Assembly (NCBI RefSeq): GCF_026810445.1
Contig: NZ_CP113949.1
Location: 5,022,001 to 5,086,000 of the forward strand
DNA from: Pseudomonas sp. BSw22131
Lineage (GTDB): Bacteria; Pseudomonadota; Gammaproteobacteria; Pseudomonadales; Pseudomonadaceae
Direction of reading: 5' to 3'
DNA length: 64,000 nt
The notes below the pieces were generated by a model. That model was not told where the DNA came from. It did not search any database and saw only the letters and a list, made by a program, of their open reading frames with translations. Of this stretch, positions 48,128-57,335 are shown in pieces. Position 1 is the first letter of the stretch; every line of letters starts with the position of its first letter. The position numbers and the translations under genes were made by a program.

Positions 48128-49969
48128 ATGGCCAAAGGATATTTCATTCGCATAGGCGACCGGACCACGTGTGGCGGGGTCGTCTTGCACGCGGATAAAC
48201 GCAACACGCTGATGGGTAACGCCCGTGCCTGCGAAGGTGATCCGGTGACCTGCGGCGTAGATGGCAAAACCTACTGGATTCAGGGCGGCATTTTCTACAT
48301 CAAAAGCTTTGGGAAGCGGGTTGCTGGAACGCTCGATAGTACAAGCGCCTGCTCTTGCCGAGCCGAATTCACACCTTCCATCAAAACCGCTACCTATGAA
48401 CATAGAGTGGAAAGCAGGCAGATCATCTTGGCGATGGCACCAAGCCTGGTCCCGACACCTCAGCCAGCGACCGACCAGACACGCGTCGCCAAGAACATGT
48501 TTGCAGACACCGAGGTAGAAGAGGAGGAGGAAGAGGTCGAACAGGAGCAGTTGATTACCCTGCGGATCGGGGTGTTCTTTGATGGCACAGGCAATAACCA
48601 GGCGAACAGCGAGAGCGTCGCTGGCTGTATGGCTCGCGACGTGAATTTGCAGGATGTGGCCGAGGAAGTTCGCAAATACTGTGAGGCCCATGGCTACGAC
48701 AGTGAAGGCAGTACACCGGACGACAGTTATGGCAATGACGCCAGCAATATCGCTCGGCTGTATGACCTGTACATAGATCAGGCGGAAGACATTCTATCGG
48801 CTGACGCTGGTAAAGCATCGATGAAGGTTTATCTGGAGGGCGTTGGCACTGTAAGTGGTGGCAAGGATGTGTTGTATGGACAAGCCACAGGGCGCTGGGC
48901 CACCGGAGTACTAGCGCGGGTTGAACAAAGCCCGGGGTTGATCGTGAACCGGCTGAATTCGTTCATCGACAATAACGCCGGAGTGAAAATCAAAAACATC
49001 GAAGTCGACGTTTTCGGATTCAGTCGGGGTGCAGCGGCTGCCCGGCACTTTGCGAATGACCTACGCAAAGGCGCAAACAGCCTGTTGGCGAAAGCATTGC
49101 CTGCTAACTCGCCAATGATGCATGACGGATTCAACTGGCAGGTTCAGCGCGACGTAATCATCAACTTCATTGGTTTGTTCGATACGGTGGCGGGAATTGT
49201 GTCGCCATTGGTAGGTGACTTCAGCGCGGGTGACGCCCGCACTTCTGGAATTGACCTGCCATTGCCCGCCAGCGCTGCACGTAAAATCGTGCAACTGGTG
49301 GCTCGAGATGAACATCGCTTGAATTACTCACTGACCCGCACTGGAAACGACATCGTGCTGCCGGGGGCGCATTCTGATATCGGAGGTGGCTACCTGCCTC
49401 GGTCTCGCGAGCGATTGCTGCTCAGCAAACCGTTGAACAGTCTTGAGCGAATTGATCTTGCCAATGAGCGTGCGAACTCCGTCATTCAGATGCGGCGAAA
49501 CCCTGAGGCATACCTTCGGTTGCTAACAGCGCATGGAGTCGAGACGACACTGGAAGTCTGGTCGGTTGATCAGCCTCACCTTCGCTCTGACTTGCAGAAG
49601 GAAAAGCGCGTGTATGTGGCCGCAAGCGTGGATCGACAAGTAGACGGGGACCTGTCCAAAGTCTATCTCAGGGTTATGCGAGAGTTAGGACTTCGAAATC
49701 AAGTGCCATTCAAAAAAATTGCTGACGTGCCCACACTTGCTTTACCGAAAGATCTGGAGCCGATCGCAGAAAAAATCCAGGCATATGCCTTGGGTGAATC
49801 CAGCACGCTAAACCTGACCAAGTCGGAAGGAGCCCTTCTGTTCCAGCGCTATATCCATCTGTCCGCCAGCTGGAACGCCGTAAAAACCTGGAAGAACAGC
49901 GATTTGGGCATCATGTTCATCAATCGACCTGCTGACAACTACCAGCGAGTGATGCACCCCAATGAGTAA
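48128..49969 (+). CDS. T6SS PAAR-DUF2235 (Tle1-like) phospholipase effector
   Basis: 613 residues from the ATG behind AAGGA. A PAAR spike-tip domain forms the first about 95 residues (YFIRIGDRTTCGGVVLHADK; GNARACEGDPVTCG), then an acidic linker with a run of Glu (about 134-144), then a DUF2235 alpha/beta hydrolase starting RIGVFFDGTGNNQ. The nucleophile is S299 in FGFSRGAAAARHF; a likely Asp is in GLFDTVAGI and the His in PGAHSDIGGGY. Family knowledge: Tle1 proteins are phospholipases delivered into rival cells by T6SS. The fused PAAR shows that it rides on the VgrG tip. It overlaps its likely immunity gene by 8 nt. Confidence 0.92.
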   Translation: MAKGYFIRIGDRTTCGGVVLHADKRNTLMGNARACEGDPVTCGVDGKTYWIQGGIFYIKSFGKRVAGTLDSTSACSCRAEFTPSIKTATYEHRVESRQIILAMAPSLVPTPQPATDQTRVAKNMFADTEVEEEEEEVEQEQLITLRIGVFFDGTGNNQANSESVAGCMARDVNLQDVAEEVRKYCEAHGYDSEGSTPDDSYGNDASNIARLYDLYIDQAEDILSADAGKASMKVYLEGVGTVSGGKDVLYGQATGRWATGVLARVEQSPGLIVNRLNSFIDNNAGVKIKNIEVDVFGFSRGAAAARHFANDLRKGANSLLAKALPANSPMMHDGFNWQVQRDVIINFIGLFDTVAGIVSPLVGDFSAGDARTSGIDLPLPASAARKIVQLVARDEHRLNYSLTRTGNDIVLPGAHSDIGGGYLPRSRERLLLSKPLNSLERIDLANERANSVIQMRRNPEAYLRLLTAHGVETTLEVWSVDQPHLRSDLQKEKRVYVAASVDRQVDGDLSKVYLRVMRELGLRNQVPFKKIADVPTLALPKDLEPIAEKIQAYALGESSTLNLTKSEGALLFQRYIHLSASWNAVKTWKNSDLGIMFINRPADNYQRVMHPNE

Positions 49970-50621
49970 ATTTCCAAGGCTATTCAAGGCTGCCCTGATA
50001 CTGCTGCTTGGTGGTGTCGGTAGCGGATACGGATCCGAGCTGCCTTACGATTCATGGCGACTGGGTTTCTTCGCTCCCAACTACATGGAAGTGTGGATTG
50101 AAACAGCGGACGTGGTGGACATCAATGACCGCTGGTTCAAGAGGGCCGGAAGTGGGGTCGTATCACTCCAGACCCCGCCAAACCTCAAAGGTAACCCACG
50201 AGGCTGGCCCAAAAAGCCAGGTGCAGGAGCAGGCAAACAGGTGACAGGCGCAGACCTGCCGCGCTTTGTCTATGTGCGCTGGCAATCACTGGCCGAACCT
50301 CAAACCTATTTCGCTTATGTCGAAATCCCCGAGGCGACCCGGGCAGCGATGATCAAGGGCGAAAAGACCTATTGCCGGGGCACTGGCAAATGGATAACCG
50401 ACTACCGGGATAACCTCGCAATGGGTCTCGCTCCGGGCGGCGTCGTCAAAACCTGGATAAAGGGAAGTTGCCTGCACGCCATTGAGGTCAGCCGGGTCCA
50501 GGGAAAGGTGGTGAAAGAAGGGCCATCACTCGGGAAAAATAACGGCCGCTACGCATTGCCGCTGGAACCGGAGTCCAAAGCCTACATCGACAAGTTCGGC
50601 ATTCCCTACGGCTCTTGGTAA
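49962..50621 (+). CDS. DUF2931 protein, likely cognate immunity protein
   Basis: 219 residues with a cleavable signal peptide (AALILLLGGVGSGYGS, about 10-25), then PYDSWRLGFFAPNYMEVWIE, the DUF2931 opening, and LPRFVYVRWQSLAEPQTYFAY further on. Many DUF2931 members are lipoproteins, but no lipobox Cys is present here, so a soluble periplasmic form is predicted. The ATG lies inside the last codons of the Tle1-like effector gene (8-nt overlap). Immunity proteins against lipase effectors act in the periplasm, which fits. The immunity role is inferred from position and family. Confidence 0.85.
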   Translation: MSKFPRLFKAALILLLGGVGSGYGSELPYDSWRLGFFAPNYMEVWIETADVVDINDRWFKRAGSGVVSLQTPPNLKGNPRGWPKKPGAGAGKQVTGADLPRFVYVRWQSLAEPQTYFAYVEIPEATRAAMIKGEKTYCRGTGKWITDYRDNLAMGLAPGGVVKTWIKGSCLHAIEVSRVQGKVVKEGPSLGKNNGRYALPLEPESKAYIDKFGIPYGSW

Positions 50622-50766
50622 TGGAAAACGTCAAATTTCCTTACGGCGACCGGGCTTGCCGGCAATAACGCCAACGGACACTTACTGCCGGGCGACGGGG
50701 TATCATGCGTATTTTTCGCAGACGGGGGAAAGCCGGTCTGTCGGAAGTTCGATTTGAGGAAAGTGC

Positions 50767-51969
50767 ATGTCGCCGTGGCTGACAGTCGTGGGAATCGGTG
50801 AAGACGGCTACAAGGGGCTGGGTAAGAACGCACGTCACGCGCTGCTCAAGGCGCAGCAGGTGTTCGGCAGTTCACGTCAGTTGGCCTTGCTGCCCCCATG
50901 CATTCAGGCCCAGCGTCTTCAGTGGCCGAGTCCGTTTTCATTGAGCCCGGTGCTTGAGCAGCGCGGCTTACCGACGTGCGTCCTGGCCAGTGGCGACCCG
51001 ATGCTGTTTGGTGTCGGCGTCAGCCTGACGCGGCACGTGCCGCTTGAAGAAATGCTCGTGCATCCTGCGCCTTCTTCGTTTTCGCTGGCGGCTGCGCGCA
51101 TGGGCTGGGCGTTGCAAGACGTGGTCACGTTGTCTGTCGTCGCCCGCCCGCTGGCTGCGCTGAATGCCCAGTTCCATCATGGCCTGCGACTGCTGGTGTT
51201 GAGCAATGACGGCAGCAGCCCGGCTGCCATCGCCGGTTTGCTGCGTGAGCGTGGTTTTGGCCCGAGCCGCATGACCGTGCTGGAGCATCTGGGCGCAGAC
51301 GCCGAACGGCGCGTCGATGGCATCGCCAATGAGTGGCCGGACGCCGACATTGCCGCGCTGAACCTTGTCGCGATTGACTGCCGTGCGGCCCCCGATGCGC
51401 TGCGTCTTTCGACCCTTGCCGGTCTGCCGGACGAAGCTTTCATGCATGACGGGCAACTGACCAAACGCGATGTGCGCGCCATCACCCTCGCGCGTCTGGC
51501 ACCCAGGCCCGGCGAATTGCTGTGGGATGTCGGCGCCGGCTGCGGCTCGATCGGCATTGAATGGATGCGCGCCCATCCCACCTGCCGCGCGTTGGCGGTA
51601 GAAGCTGATGCAGGGCGCCAGCAATTGATCGAAGTCAATCGTGATGCGTTGGGCGTGCCGGGCCTGCAACTTGTGCGTGGGAGCGCGCCGCAGGCATTGA
51701 CGGGTCTTGAGCAACCGGACGCGATTTTCATCGGAGGCGGCGTTACCCGACCCGGCGTGCTGGAAACCTGCTGGCAGCACCTGCGCCCGGGCGGCCGCCT
51801 GATTGCCAATGCCGTGACGCTGCAAAGCGAGGCGACACTGGTCAATTGGCGCGAACAACACGGCGGCGAACTGACACGTATCCACCTCGCCCACGCCAAA
51901 CCGCTGGGTGACTTCGATACCTGGCGGCAGGCATTGCCAATCACGTTGCTGGAGGCGATCAAACCCTGA
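50767..51969 (+). CDS. cobL: CobL precorrin-6Y C5,15-methyltransferase (decarboxylating)
   Basis: 400 residues of two parts: CbiE-like methylase (1-about 205; [29 protein letters not shown]) and CbiT-like SAM methyltransferase (about 215-400; [20 protein letters not shown]). It methylates C5 and C15 and removes the C12 acetate carboxyl. GAGGAAAGTGC precedes the ATG. It opens the plus-strand arm of the cluster, 145 nt after the immunity gene; a GGGGTATCATGCG extended -10-like sequence stands at about 50696. Confidence 0.95.
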   Translation: MSPWLTVVGIGEDGYKGLGKNARHALLKAQQVFGSSRQLALLPPCIQAQRLQWPSPFSLSPVLEQRGLPTCVLASGDPMLFGVGVSLTRHVPLEEMLVHPAPSSFSLAAARMGWALQDVVTLSVVARPLAALNAQFHHGLRLLVLSNDGSSPAAIAGLLRERGFGPSRMTVLEHLGADAERRVDGIANEWPDADIAALNLVAIDCRAAPDALRLSTLAGLPDEAFMHDGQLTKRDVRAITLARLAPRPGELLWDVGAGCGSIGIEWMRAHPTCRALAVEADAGRQQLIEVNRDALGVPGLQLVRGSAPQALTGLEQPDAIFIGGGVTRPGVLETCWQHLRPGGRLIANAVTLQSEATLVNWREQHGGELTRIHLAHAKPLGDFDTWRQALPITLLEAIKP

Positions 51970-53066
51970 TGCGCGAAGAAACCGCCGAACAACCTGCGCC
52001 ACTGCGCAGCGGATTGACGACAGGCAGTTGCGTCACGGCAACCAGCCTTGCGGCCGCACGTCTGTTGCTCGGTGGCGAGGCCAGCGATGCTGTGCAGATC
52101 GTGCTGCCCAAGGGCAAGCAGGTGCCAATGCGGCTGGAGTTTTGCCGCTTGCTGGCCGAGGGTGCAGAGGCCGGTACGATCAAGGATGCGGGCGATGACC
52201 CGGATGTCACCCATGGCGCGCTGGTGTTCAGTCAAGTCAGGCTGATGGCGGAAACAGGGGTGAAGTTTTTCGCGGGCCCCGGTGTAGGAACCGTTACCCG
52301 ACCGGGCTTGGTATTGGCCGTTGGGGAGCCAGCCATAAACCCTGTACCGCGAAAAATGATCATCGAACACCTGAGTCGTCTGGCGGAGGAGTTCAACTAT
52401 CAAGGCGGCTTTGAAGTGACCGCTTGCGTTGAAAACGGCGGCGAACTTGCGCTCAAGACCATGAACCCGCGACTGGGCATCCTCGGCGGGCTGTCGATCC
52501 TCGGCACCAGCGGCATTGTCCGGCCCTTCTCTTGCGCAGCATATATCGCCTCGATTCACCAAGGCATCGACGTCGCCAGAACCAACGGTTATGTGCACAT
52601 CGCCGCCTGCACCGGCAACGCCAGCGAAGACACCATGCGCAATTTATACGGCATACCGGACATTGCCCTGATCGAAATGGGCGACTTTGTCGGCGCCGTG
52701 CTCAAGCATTTGCGCAAAGTACCGGTCGATAAACTCAGCCTGTGCGGTGGTTTCGGCAAGATCAGCAAGCTGGCCGCCGGGCACATGGATTTGCACAGCC
52801 GTCACTCCAGCATCGATCTGCCGCAATTGGCGAAATGGGCTGCTGATGCTGGGGCCGATGCCGCCCTGCAACAGGCCATCTGCGAGGCCAACACCAGCCA
52901 GCAGGCACTGGCAATGGCCGCTGCGCAAGGGATTGGATTGGGCGACGCCGTTTGCCAGCACGCGCTGAATTTTGCCCGAAGCATTGTGCCTATACAGGTG
53001 CAGGTGGAGGTTTTCGCCATTGATAGACAGGGTGGCATTGTCGGCCGTGCGGGGGTTTGCGAATGA
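51969..53066 (+). CDS. cbiD: CbiD precorrin-5B C1-methyltransferase
   Basis: 365 residues, beginning with the family signature [21 protein letters not shown], followed by [35 protein letters not shown] and [20 protein letters not shown]. It overlaps the cobL stop by 1 nt (TGATG). CbiD belongs to the anaerobic set, yet pairs here with the oxygen-dependent CobG, and presumably stands in for CobF. Confidence 0.94.
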   Translation: MREETAEQPAPLRSGLTTGSCVTATSLAAARLLLGGEASDAVQIVLPKGKQVPMRLEFCRLLAEGAEAGTIKDAGDDPDVTHGALVFSQVRLMAETGVKFFAGPGVGTVTRPGLVLAVGEPAINPVPRKMIIEHLSRLAEEFNYQGGFEVTACVENGGELALKTMNPRLGILGGLSILGTSGIVRPFSCAAYIASIHQGIDVARTNGYVHIAACTGNASEDTMRNLYGIPDIALIEMGDFVGAVLKHLRKVPVDKLSLCGGFGKISKLAAGHMDLHSRHSSIDLPQLAKWAADAGADAALQQAICEANTSQQALAMAAAQGIGLGDAVCQHALNFARSIVPIQVQVEVFAIDRQGGIVGRAGVCE

Positions 53067-53788
53067 AACGTTTGTTGCTATTGGGTGGCGTGACCGAGGC
53101 GCTTGCGATGGCCCGGCAATTGGGGCCGAACCATATTTACAGCCTGGCCGGTGTGGGTCGGGTGCCCACTGATCTGGTTTGTCAGGTACGCGTGGGCGGC
53201 TACGGCGGTGCTGATGGACTGGCGCAGTTCATTGGCGATCACGGGATCGATTTGCTGGTGGACGCAACGCACCCTTATGCCGCGCAAATGAGCCAGAACG
53301 CAGCGACTGCCGCGCAGCAGGCCGCAATACCGTGTTGGGCCTTGCGCCGCGCCGCCTGGCAGGCAAGTTCTCTGGATGACTGGCGTGAGGTGGCCGACTG
53401 GGATGAATTGATCGTCGCGCTTGCCCCGTTCAAACGACCGCTGTTTACGCTGGGTCGCGAGCCGTTGCAGCACCTGAATGAGATTCCCGGCCACCAGTTC
53501 TGGACCCTGCGCGCGCTGGACAACTACCCCGGCAATGAACGCTGCGAGGTGATCGGCGCGCGTGGACCTTTCCTGCTGGAAGACGAGCGTGAGTTGTTCT
53601 CGCAACGAAACATCGACGTGCTGATCAGCAAGAACAGCGGCAGCGGCGCAACCGACCCCAAACTTGAAGTCGCACGCGAACGCGGGGTGCCCGTGCTGGT
53701 GCTGAAGCGACCTGAATTGCCGGTCGTGGATCGAGAATTTTCGACCGCCGAGAGTTTGATGCAGGCGCTACGCGGGGATTTTTTATAG
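53063..53788 (+). CDS. cobK: CobK precorrin-6A reductase
   Basis: 241 residues from the ATG overlapping the cbiD stop (ATGA). Motifs: [17 protein letters not shown] for dinucleotide binding, [16 protein letters not shown] and [22 protein letters not shown], all typical of CobK/CbiJ. It reduces precorrin-6A with NADPH. cobM is not in this window, so the C11 methylation step must be encoded elsewhere. Confidence 0.95.
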   Translation: MKRLLLLGGVTEALAMARQLGPNHIYSLAGVGRVPTDLVCQVRVGGYGGADGLAQFIGDHGIDLLVDATHPYAAQMSQNAATAAQQAAIPCWALRRAAWQASSLDDWREVADWDELIVALAPFKRPLFTLGREPLQHLNEIPGHQFWTLRALDNYPGNERCEVIGARGPFLLEDERELFSQRNIDVLISKNSGSGATDPKLEVARERGVPVLVLKRPELPVVDREFSTAESLMQALRGDFL

Positions 53789-53823
53789 CGCGCAATGCAG
53801 GCCGGATGCGCAAAGCAGCGGCC

Positions 53824-53850
53824 CTGTAGCTGCGAATTCATTCGCGTGGC
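53824..53850. repeat. REP-like palindrome after cobK
   Basis: CTGTAGCTGCGAATTCATTC then GCG, a GCGAATTCATTCGC core between the convergent cobK and LysR genes. Its last bases nearly touch the LysR stop. Confidence 0.65.
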
Positions 53851-53851
53851 G

Positions 53852-54751
53852 TCAATCCTGACACAGCGTGGGGGTGGCCAACAGGTGGTCGACGAACAGG
53901 CGCGCTGCTGTCGATAGACCTTCACGCGAGCGCACGCACAGCGTCAACTCGCGGTTCGCCCAATCCTCTTCCAGCGCAACAACCCGCGCGCCGTGCATCT
54001 TGTATATGTCGGCGCTGCCCTGGGGCATGATGCCGATGCCCACCCCCGCCTGGACCATCAGACACAGTGCGTCGTAGCTTGAAACTTCCATGCGGATTTT
54101 CAGCGAGCGACCCAGATCGTTGGCGGCTTTGATCAGTTGGAAATTCAGGTGCGTGCCGCTTCGGAGCGCGACGAAGTCATGGTCCAGAGTGTCAGCGAAT
54201 CTGACGCCCTGCCGGTCAGCCAACAGATGTTCATTGGGTACGAGCAATACCAGACGGTCAGTGCGAAACGGGAACACTTCAATGTCAGCGCCGTGAGGCA
54301 ACCGGGTAAAGATACCGACGTCCGCACGGTTTTCAGCGACGGCTTTGGTGATGCCCAGGCTTTTCTGCTCTTGGAGCACGATGTTGATCAGCGGGTATTG
54401 GTCCATGAACGACTTGATCAGCGCGGGCATGAATTGCGTGACGGCGGAAATGTTCGCCAGCACCTGCACCGAGCCGCGACGGCCATGGGAGTAATCGCGC
54501 ATCTGCACAACGATTTCATTGAGGTTGTTCAGCGCGCTGCGGGCCATGAACAGCAACGAAAGGCCGGCGTCGGTGGCGGTGATGCCTTTGTTGGTTCGGT
54601 TCAGCAGTGGGGCGTCGAGCAGGTCTTCGAGTTCACTGAGCCGCTTGCTGACCGCCGCTGCCGCAATGTGCTCGCGCTTGGCGGCAGCCGCGATGGTGCC
54701 CTCTTCGATGACGCTGACGAACAAGCGCAGTGAGACGGGATCGAGCTTCAT
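53852..54751 (-). CDS. LysR-family regulator (next to maleate isomerase)
   Basis: 299 residues. An N-terminal winged HTH (TIAAAAKREHIAAAAVSKRLSEL, about 17-40; in this family the second helix contacts DNA) is followed by a periplasmic-binding-like effector domain (about 90-295). It is in the same orientation as the maleate isomerase and MFS genes, with a 280-nt REP-filled gap before it, so it probably has its own promoter. It is the natural candidate regulator of that module, by position only. Confidence 0.9.
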   Translation of the reverse strand: MKLDPVSLRLFVSVIEEGTIAAAAKREHIAAAAVSKRLSELEDLLDAPLLNRTNKGITATDAGLSLLFMARSALNNLNEIVVQMRDYSHGRRGSVQVLANISAVTQFMPALIKSFMDQYPLINIVLQEQKSLGITKAVAENRADVGIFTRLPHGADIEVFPFRTDRLVLLVPNEHLLADRQGVRFADTLDHDFVALRSGTHLNFQLIKAANDLGRSLKIRMEVSSYDALCLMVQAGVGIGIMPQGSADIYKMHGARVVALEEDWANRELTLCVRSREGLSTAARLFVDHLLATPTLCQD

Positions 54752-54800
54752 ATGACCTACCGGGCGTGCTGGCCTGAATGGCTGCCATCTTACCTCGGCT

Positions 54801-55019
54801 TATGTAAGAGCGCGCTTGCCCGCGACTGCGAGAGGTCTGCGATGAATGTGTTGTCTGATACACCGCTATCGCGGGCAAGCGCGCTCCTGCAATGGATTCT
54901 CGCCATGACTTGAATCCGTATTCGGACACACCATCCTGCAGGAGCTGCCGAAGGCTGCGATTTCGGTATGTCTGACACACCGCATCGCAGCCTGGCGTTG
55001 CTCGTCAGCGCCTGCAGGG
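54801..55019. repeat. REP cluster, four units
   Basis: TGTAAGAGCGCGCTTGCCCG at about 54803 faces GCTATCGCGGGCAAGCGCGC at about 54865. A second, different pair follows: CCTGCAGGAGCTGCCGAAGG at about 54935 and an inverted CGCAGCCTGGCGTTGCTCGT at about 54985. These fill the gap between the LysR gene and the isomerase. Confidence 0.75.
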
Positions 55020-55031
55020 GAGCACTTCAGC

Positions 55032-55784
55032 TCAGTACTGCCCCGAAAGCAGATGCCCGGCATTCGGTACTCTGGCTTCAAGGCCCAAGGTTTTGAGGAT
55101 TTGGTAAACGGTCGCGACCGACGCCGACAACACCGGCTTGTCGAGACGATCCTGTACGACCTGAATCGCAGGCAAAGACGGCATTTGCACACAGCACGAC
55201 AACACAACGCCGTCGGCCTGTCCGATGTTCAACCGATCGGCGTGGGCCACCAGGTCCATCGGGTCCAGACGACCGACCGCAAGGTTGTCAGACACTTCCA
55301 GGCTGATCGAATCGACCACCTCGATCCCTGCCGCTTCGATGTAGTCGATAACCTGTTGCGTCAGCGGCTTCATGTACGGGGTGATGATCGAAACTTTTTT
55401 GTAATTCATCAGGTTCAGGCTGTCGATCAGCGCGCCTGCCGAGCTCAGCACCGGTGTCGGCGCCTGGTTGTCGTGCACGGTTTTGCTCAAGCGGTCCTGG
55501 GAAACTTTGTGGTAACCCGCGCCCTGGCACATGATCGCCACCAGACAGGCGTAGGCCATGACATCCACCCGCGCATCGCTCAACTCCAGCGCGCAACGGT
55601 CACTGTCGATGTCCATTTTCTTAAGCTCTTCGGGGCTGACTTTCATCATGCGCATGCGCGAAGAGTGGAAGGTGAAGTGTTCTTCCGGGAACAGCGAGTA
55701 ACGCGAGGTCAGCATCGCCGGGATTTCGGTTTCCATGGTGGTGTTGGAGCTGGGAACGATTTGGCCGATTCGAAAGTTTTTCAT
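55032..55784 (-). CDS. Maleate cis-trans isomerase (Asp/Glu racemase superfamily)
   Basis: 250 residues, beginning RIGQIVPSSNTTMETEIPAML, the family signature. The two catalytic cysteines are in AYACLVAIMCQG (about residue 81) and VVLSCCVQMPSL (about residue 194). It interconverts maleate and fumarate, feeding the TCA cycle. GAGGACTG precedes the ATG. The MFS transporter gene ends 28 nt upstream. Nicotinate-pathway relatives exist, but no other nic genes are here, so direct use of maleate is inferred. Confidence 0.92.
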   Translation of the reverse strand: MKNFRIGQIVPSSNTTMETEIPAMLTSRYSLFPEEHFTFHSSRMRMMKVSPEELKKMDIDSDRCALELSDARVDVMAYACLVAIMCQGAGYHKVSQDRLSKTVHDNQAPTPVLSSAGALIDSLNLMNYKKVSIITPYMKPLTQQVIDYIEAAGIEVVDSISLEVSDNLAVGRLDPMDLVAHADRLNIGQADGVVLSCCVQMPSLPAIQVVQDRLDKPVLSASVATVYQILKTLGLEARVPNAGHLLSGQY

Positions 55785-55812
55785 GAGTCAGTCCTCAAAA
55801 AGGGGTTAAAGA

Positions 55813-57135
55813 TCAGTTGCCGCTGGTGAGTTGAACGCCTTTGGTTTCCTGCAGCGTGAACACCATGACGGCGGCAATTGCGTAGGAGACAGACGCGAGC
55901 GAGATCGTGGCTGTAAAGCCGATCAAAGGAATCAGGATGGGCACCAGTTTGATGCCGGCGATGGCGCCGACCCGCCCGAAGTTGAAGCAAAAACCTGACG
56001 CTGTGGAGCGGATGCTGGTAGGAAACAGTTCCGAGTACCACGCGCCGAATCCACTGAAATATCCCGTGAAGAAACCCAACAGGGCAGCCAGCGAACCCAG
56101 GATCACGATGTTCTGGGTGTTGAACAGCAGTTTGCCGTCTGTCAGTGGCATGAGCGTCGCCGAGTAGGCAAATACCGGCACCATGATCGCCATGCCGCCA
56201 AAGAAAATCGCGAAAGACAAACGACGGCCCACCGCTTCAGCCAGATAGCCGTAAGCCAGATAACCGATGGTGGCGCCGATGCCGATCCAGATGACAAAAA
56301 CCGGCGCCTGGTCGATACGCACGTTCAGAATGTTCTGCAGGTACGCCGGCATGAAGGTGGTGATGATCCAGTAGCCATACATACCCAGCACCGAAATACT
56401 CAGGCCGAGCAGGGTCATTTTCAGGTATTGCGGGCTGAAGATTTCCATCAGCCGCCCTTTATCGGCGTTTTGGCTCATGTATTCGCGGTTGGCCAGCCAG
56501 ACCGGCGACTCCTTGACGAACAGCCAGATAAACACGAGCGTGAAGTACGCAGGGATCGAGGCATAGATGAACAAGTGGCGCCAGGATTCGGGGTTGCTGC
56601 TATCGAGCAATGTCCAGGCGAAGATCGCCGCCAGCAGACCACCGCCCGACCAGCCGGTCTGCATGACGGCGAAGGCTTTGGCACGGCCTGCCGGTGGCCA
56701 GATCTCCGAGACCAGCGCGGCAGCGGCCGACCATAAGCCACCAACGGCGAGACCCACGCAGAAGCGCAACAGATTGAGCTGCCACAGGCTGTCTGCAAAA
56801 CCACAGAGCAATGTGCCGGTGCCATAGACGAACACCGAAATCATCATGGTTTTCTTGCGGCCAATCTTGTCGGACAGGTTACCGAGGAAGAACCCTCCGA
56901 TGCCGGTTGCCAGCAGAAACCAGGCCACCGTAGAAACGACATCGCCCAAACCCACCGAGAAAGTTTTGGCGATAGCCAGCAGAACAAATCCGAATACTGT
57001 GGCGTCCAGGGCATCGAACAACCAGGCGGCCCAGGAACCGCCTAACGTCATGTAACGCTGGCTCGCGGTCAATTGAGCGCTGCCGTCTATTGCTGAGGCG
57101 GCACCTGCAACAGGTCCTGCGGCAAGAGTTTTCAT
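55813..57135 (-). CDS. MFS transporter, probable dicarboxylate uptake
   Basis: 440 residues with about 12 hydrophobic segments and the sugar/metabolite-H+ symporter loop motif GNLSDKIGRKKTM between segments 2 and 3. It resembles AAHS/ACS-type carriers of aromatic and organic acids (for example YSELFPTSIRSTASGFCFN). As the first gene before the maleate isomerase, uptake of maleate or a related acid is the likely job. AAAGGAAACCTCG on the coding-strand complement side gives a plausible ribosome region. Confidence 0.87.
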   Translation of the reverse strand: MKTLAAGPVAGAASAIDGSAQLTASQRYMTLGGSWAAWLFDALDATVFGFVLLAIAKTFSVGLGDVVSTVAWFLLATGIGGFFLGNLSDKIGRKKTMMISVFVYGTGTLLCGFADSLWQLNLLRFCVGLAVGGLWSAAAALVSEIWPPAGRAKAFAVMQTGWSGGGLLAAIFAWTLLDSSNPESWRHLFIYASIPAYFTLVFIWLFVKESPVWLANREYMSQNADKGRLMEIFSPQYLKMTLLGLSISVLGMYGYWIITTFMPAYLQNILNVRIDQAPVFVIWIGIGATIGYLAYGYLAEAVGRRLSFAIFFGGMAIMVPVFAYSATLMPLTDGKLLFNTQNIVILGSLAALLGFFTGYFSGFGAWYSELFPTSIRSTASGFCFNFGRVGAIAGIKLVPILIPLIGFTATISLASVSYAIAAVMVFTLQETKGVQLTSGN

Positions 57136-57263
57136 AAAGGAAACCTCGTGGGACGTAACTTATTATTTTTGGAAACTCATCCGACAAAGAACAAAGCTCG
57201 GCGGGCGAATGGTCTGATACCGATACTAGAAGTGAGGAATCGAGGCGTATATCAGGCATTGGC

Positions 57264-57301
57264 GAGGTTGCCATCGCGTAAGGCGATGGCAGAAGAACCT
57301 C
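57264..57301 (-). terminator. Hairpin between the second LysR gene and the MFS gene
   Basis: GAGGTT-G-CCATCGC, a 5-nt loop, GCGATGG-CAGAAG-AACCTC: 13 paired bases with an internal loop, 35 nt past the LysR stop on the minus strand. No T tract. It probably separates LysR transcription from the MFS-isomerase unit. Confidence 0.55.
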
Positions 57302-57335
57302 TGAAAGATTCGGCACGCTCCAGAGCCGCCATGAC

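Noticed and set aside
50968..52598. Long minus-strand frames opposite cobL and cbiD (344 and 473 residues)
   Set aside because: They run antisense to two well-supported genes and have low-complexity, shadow-type composition.
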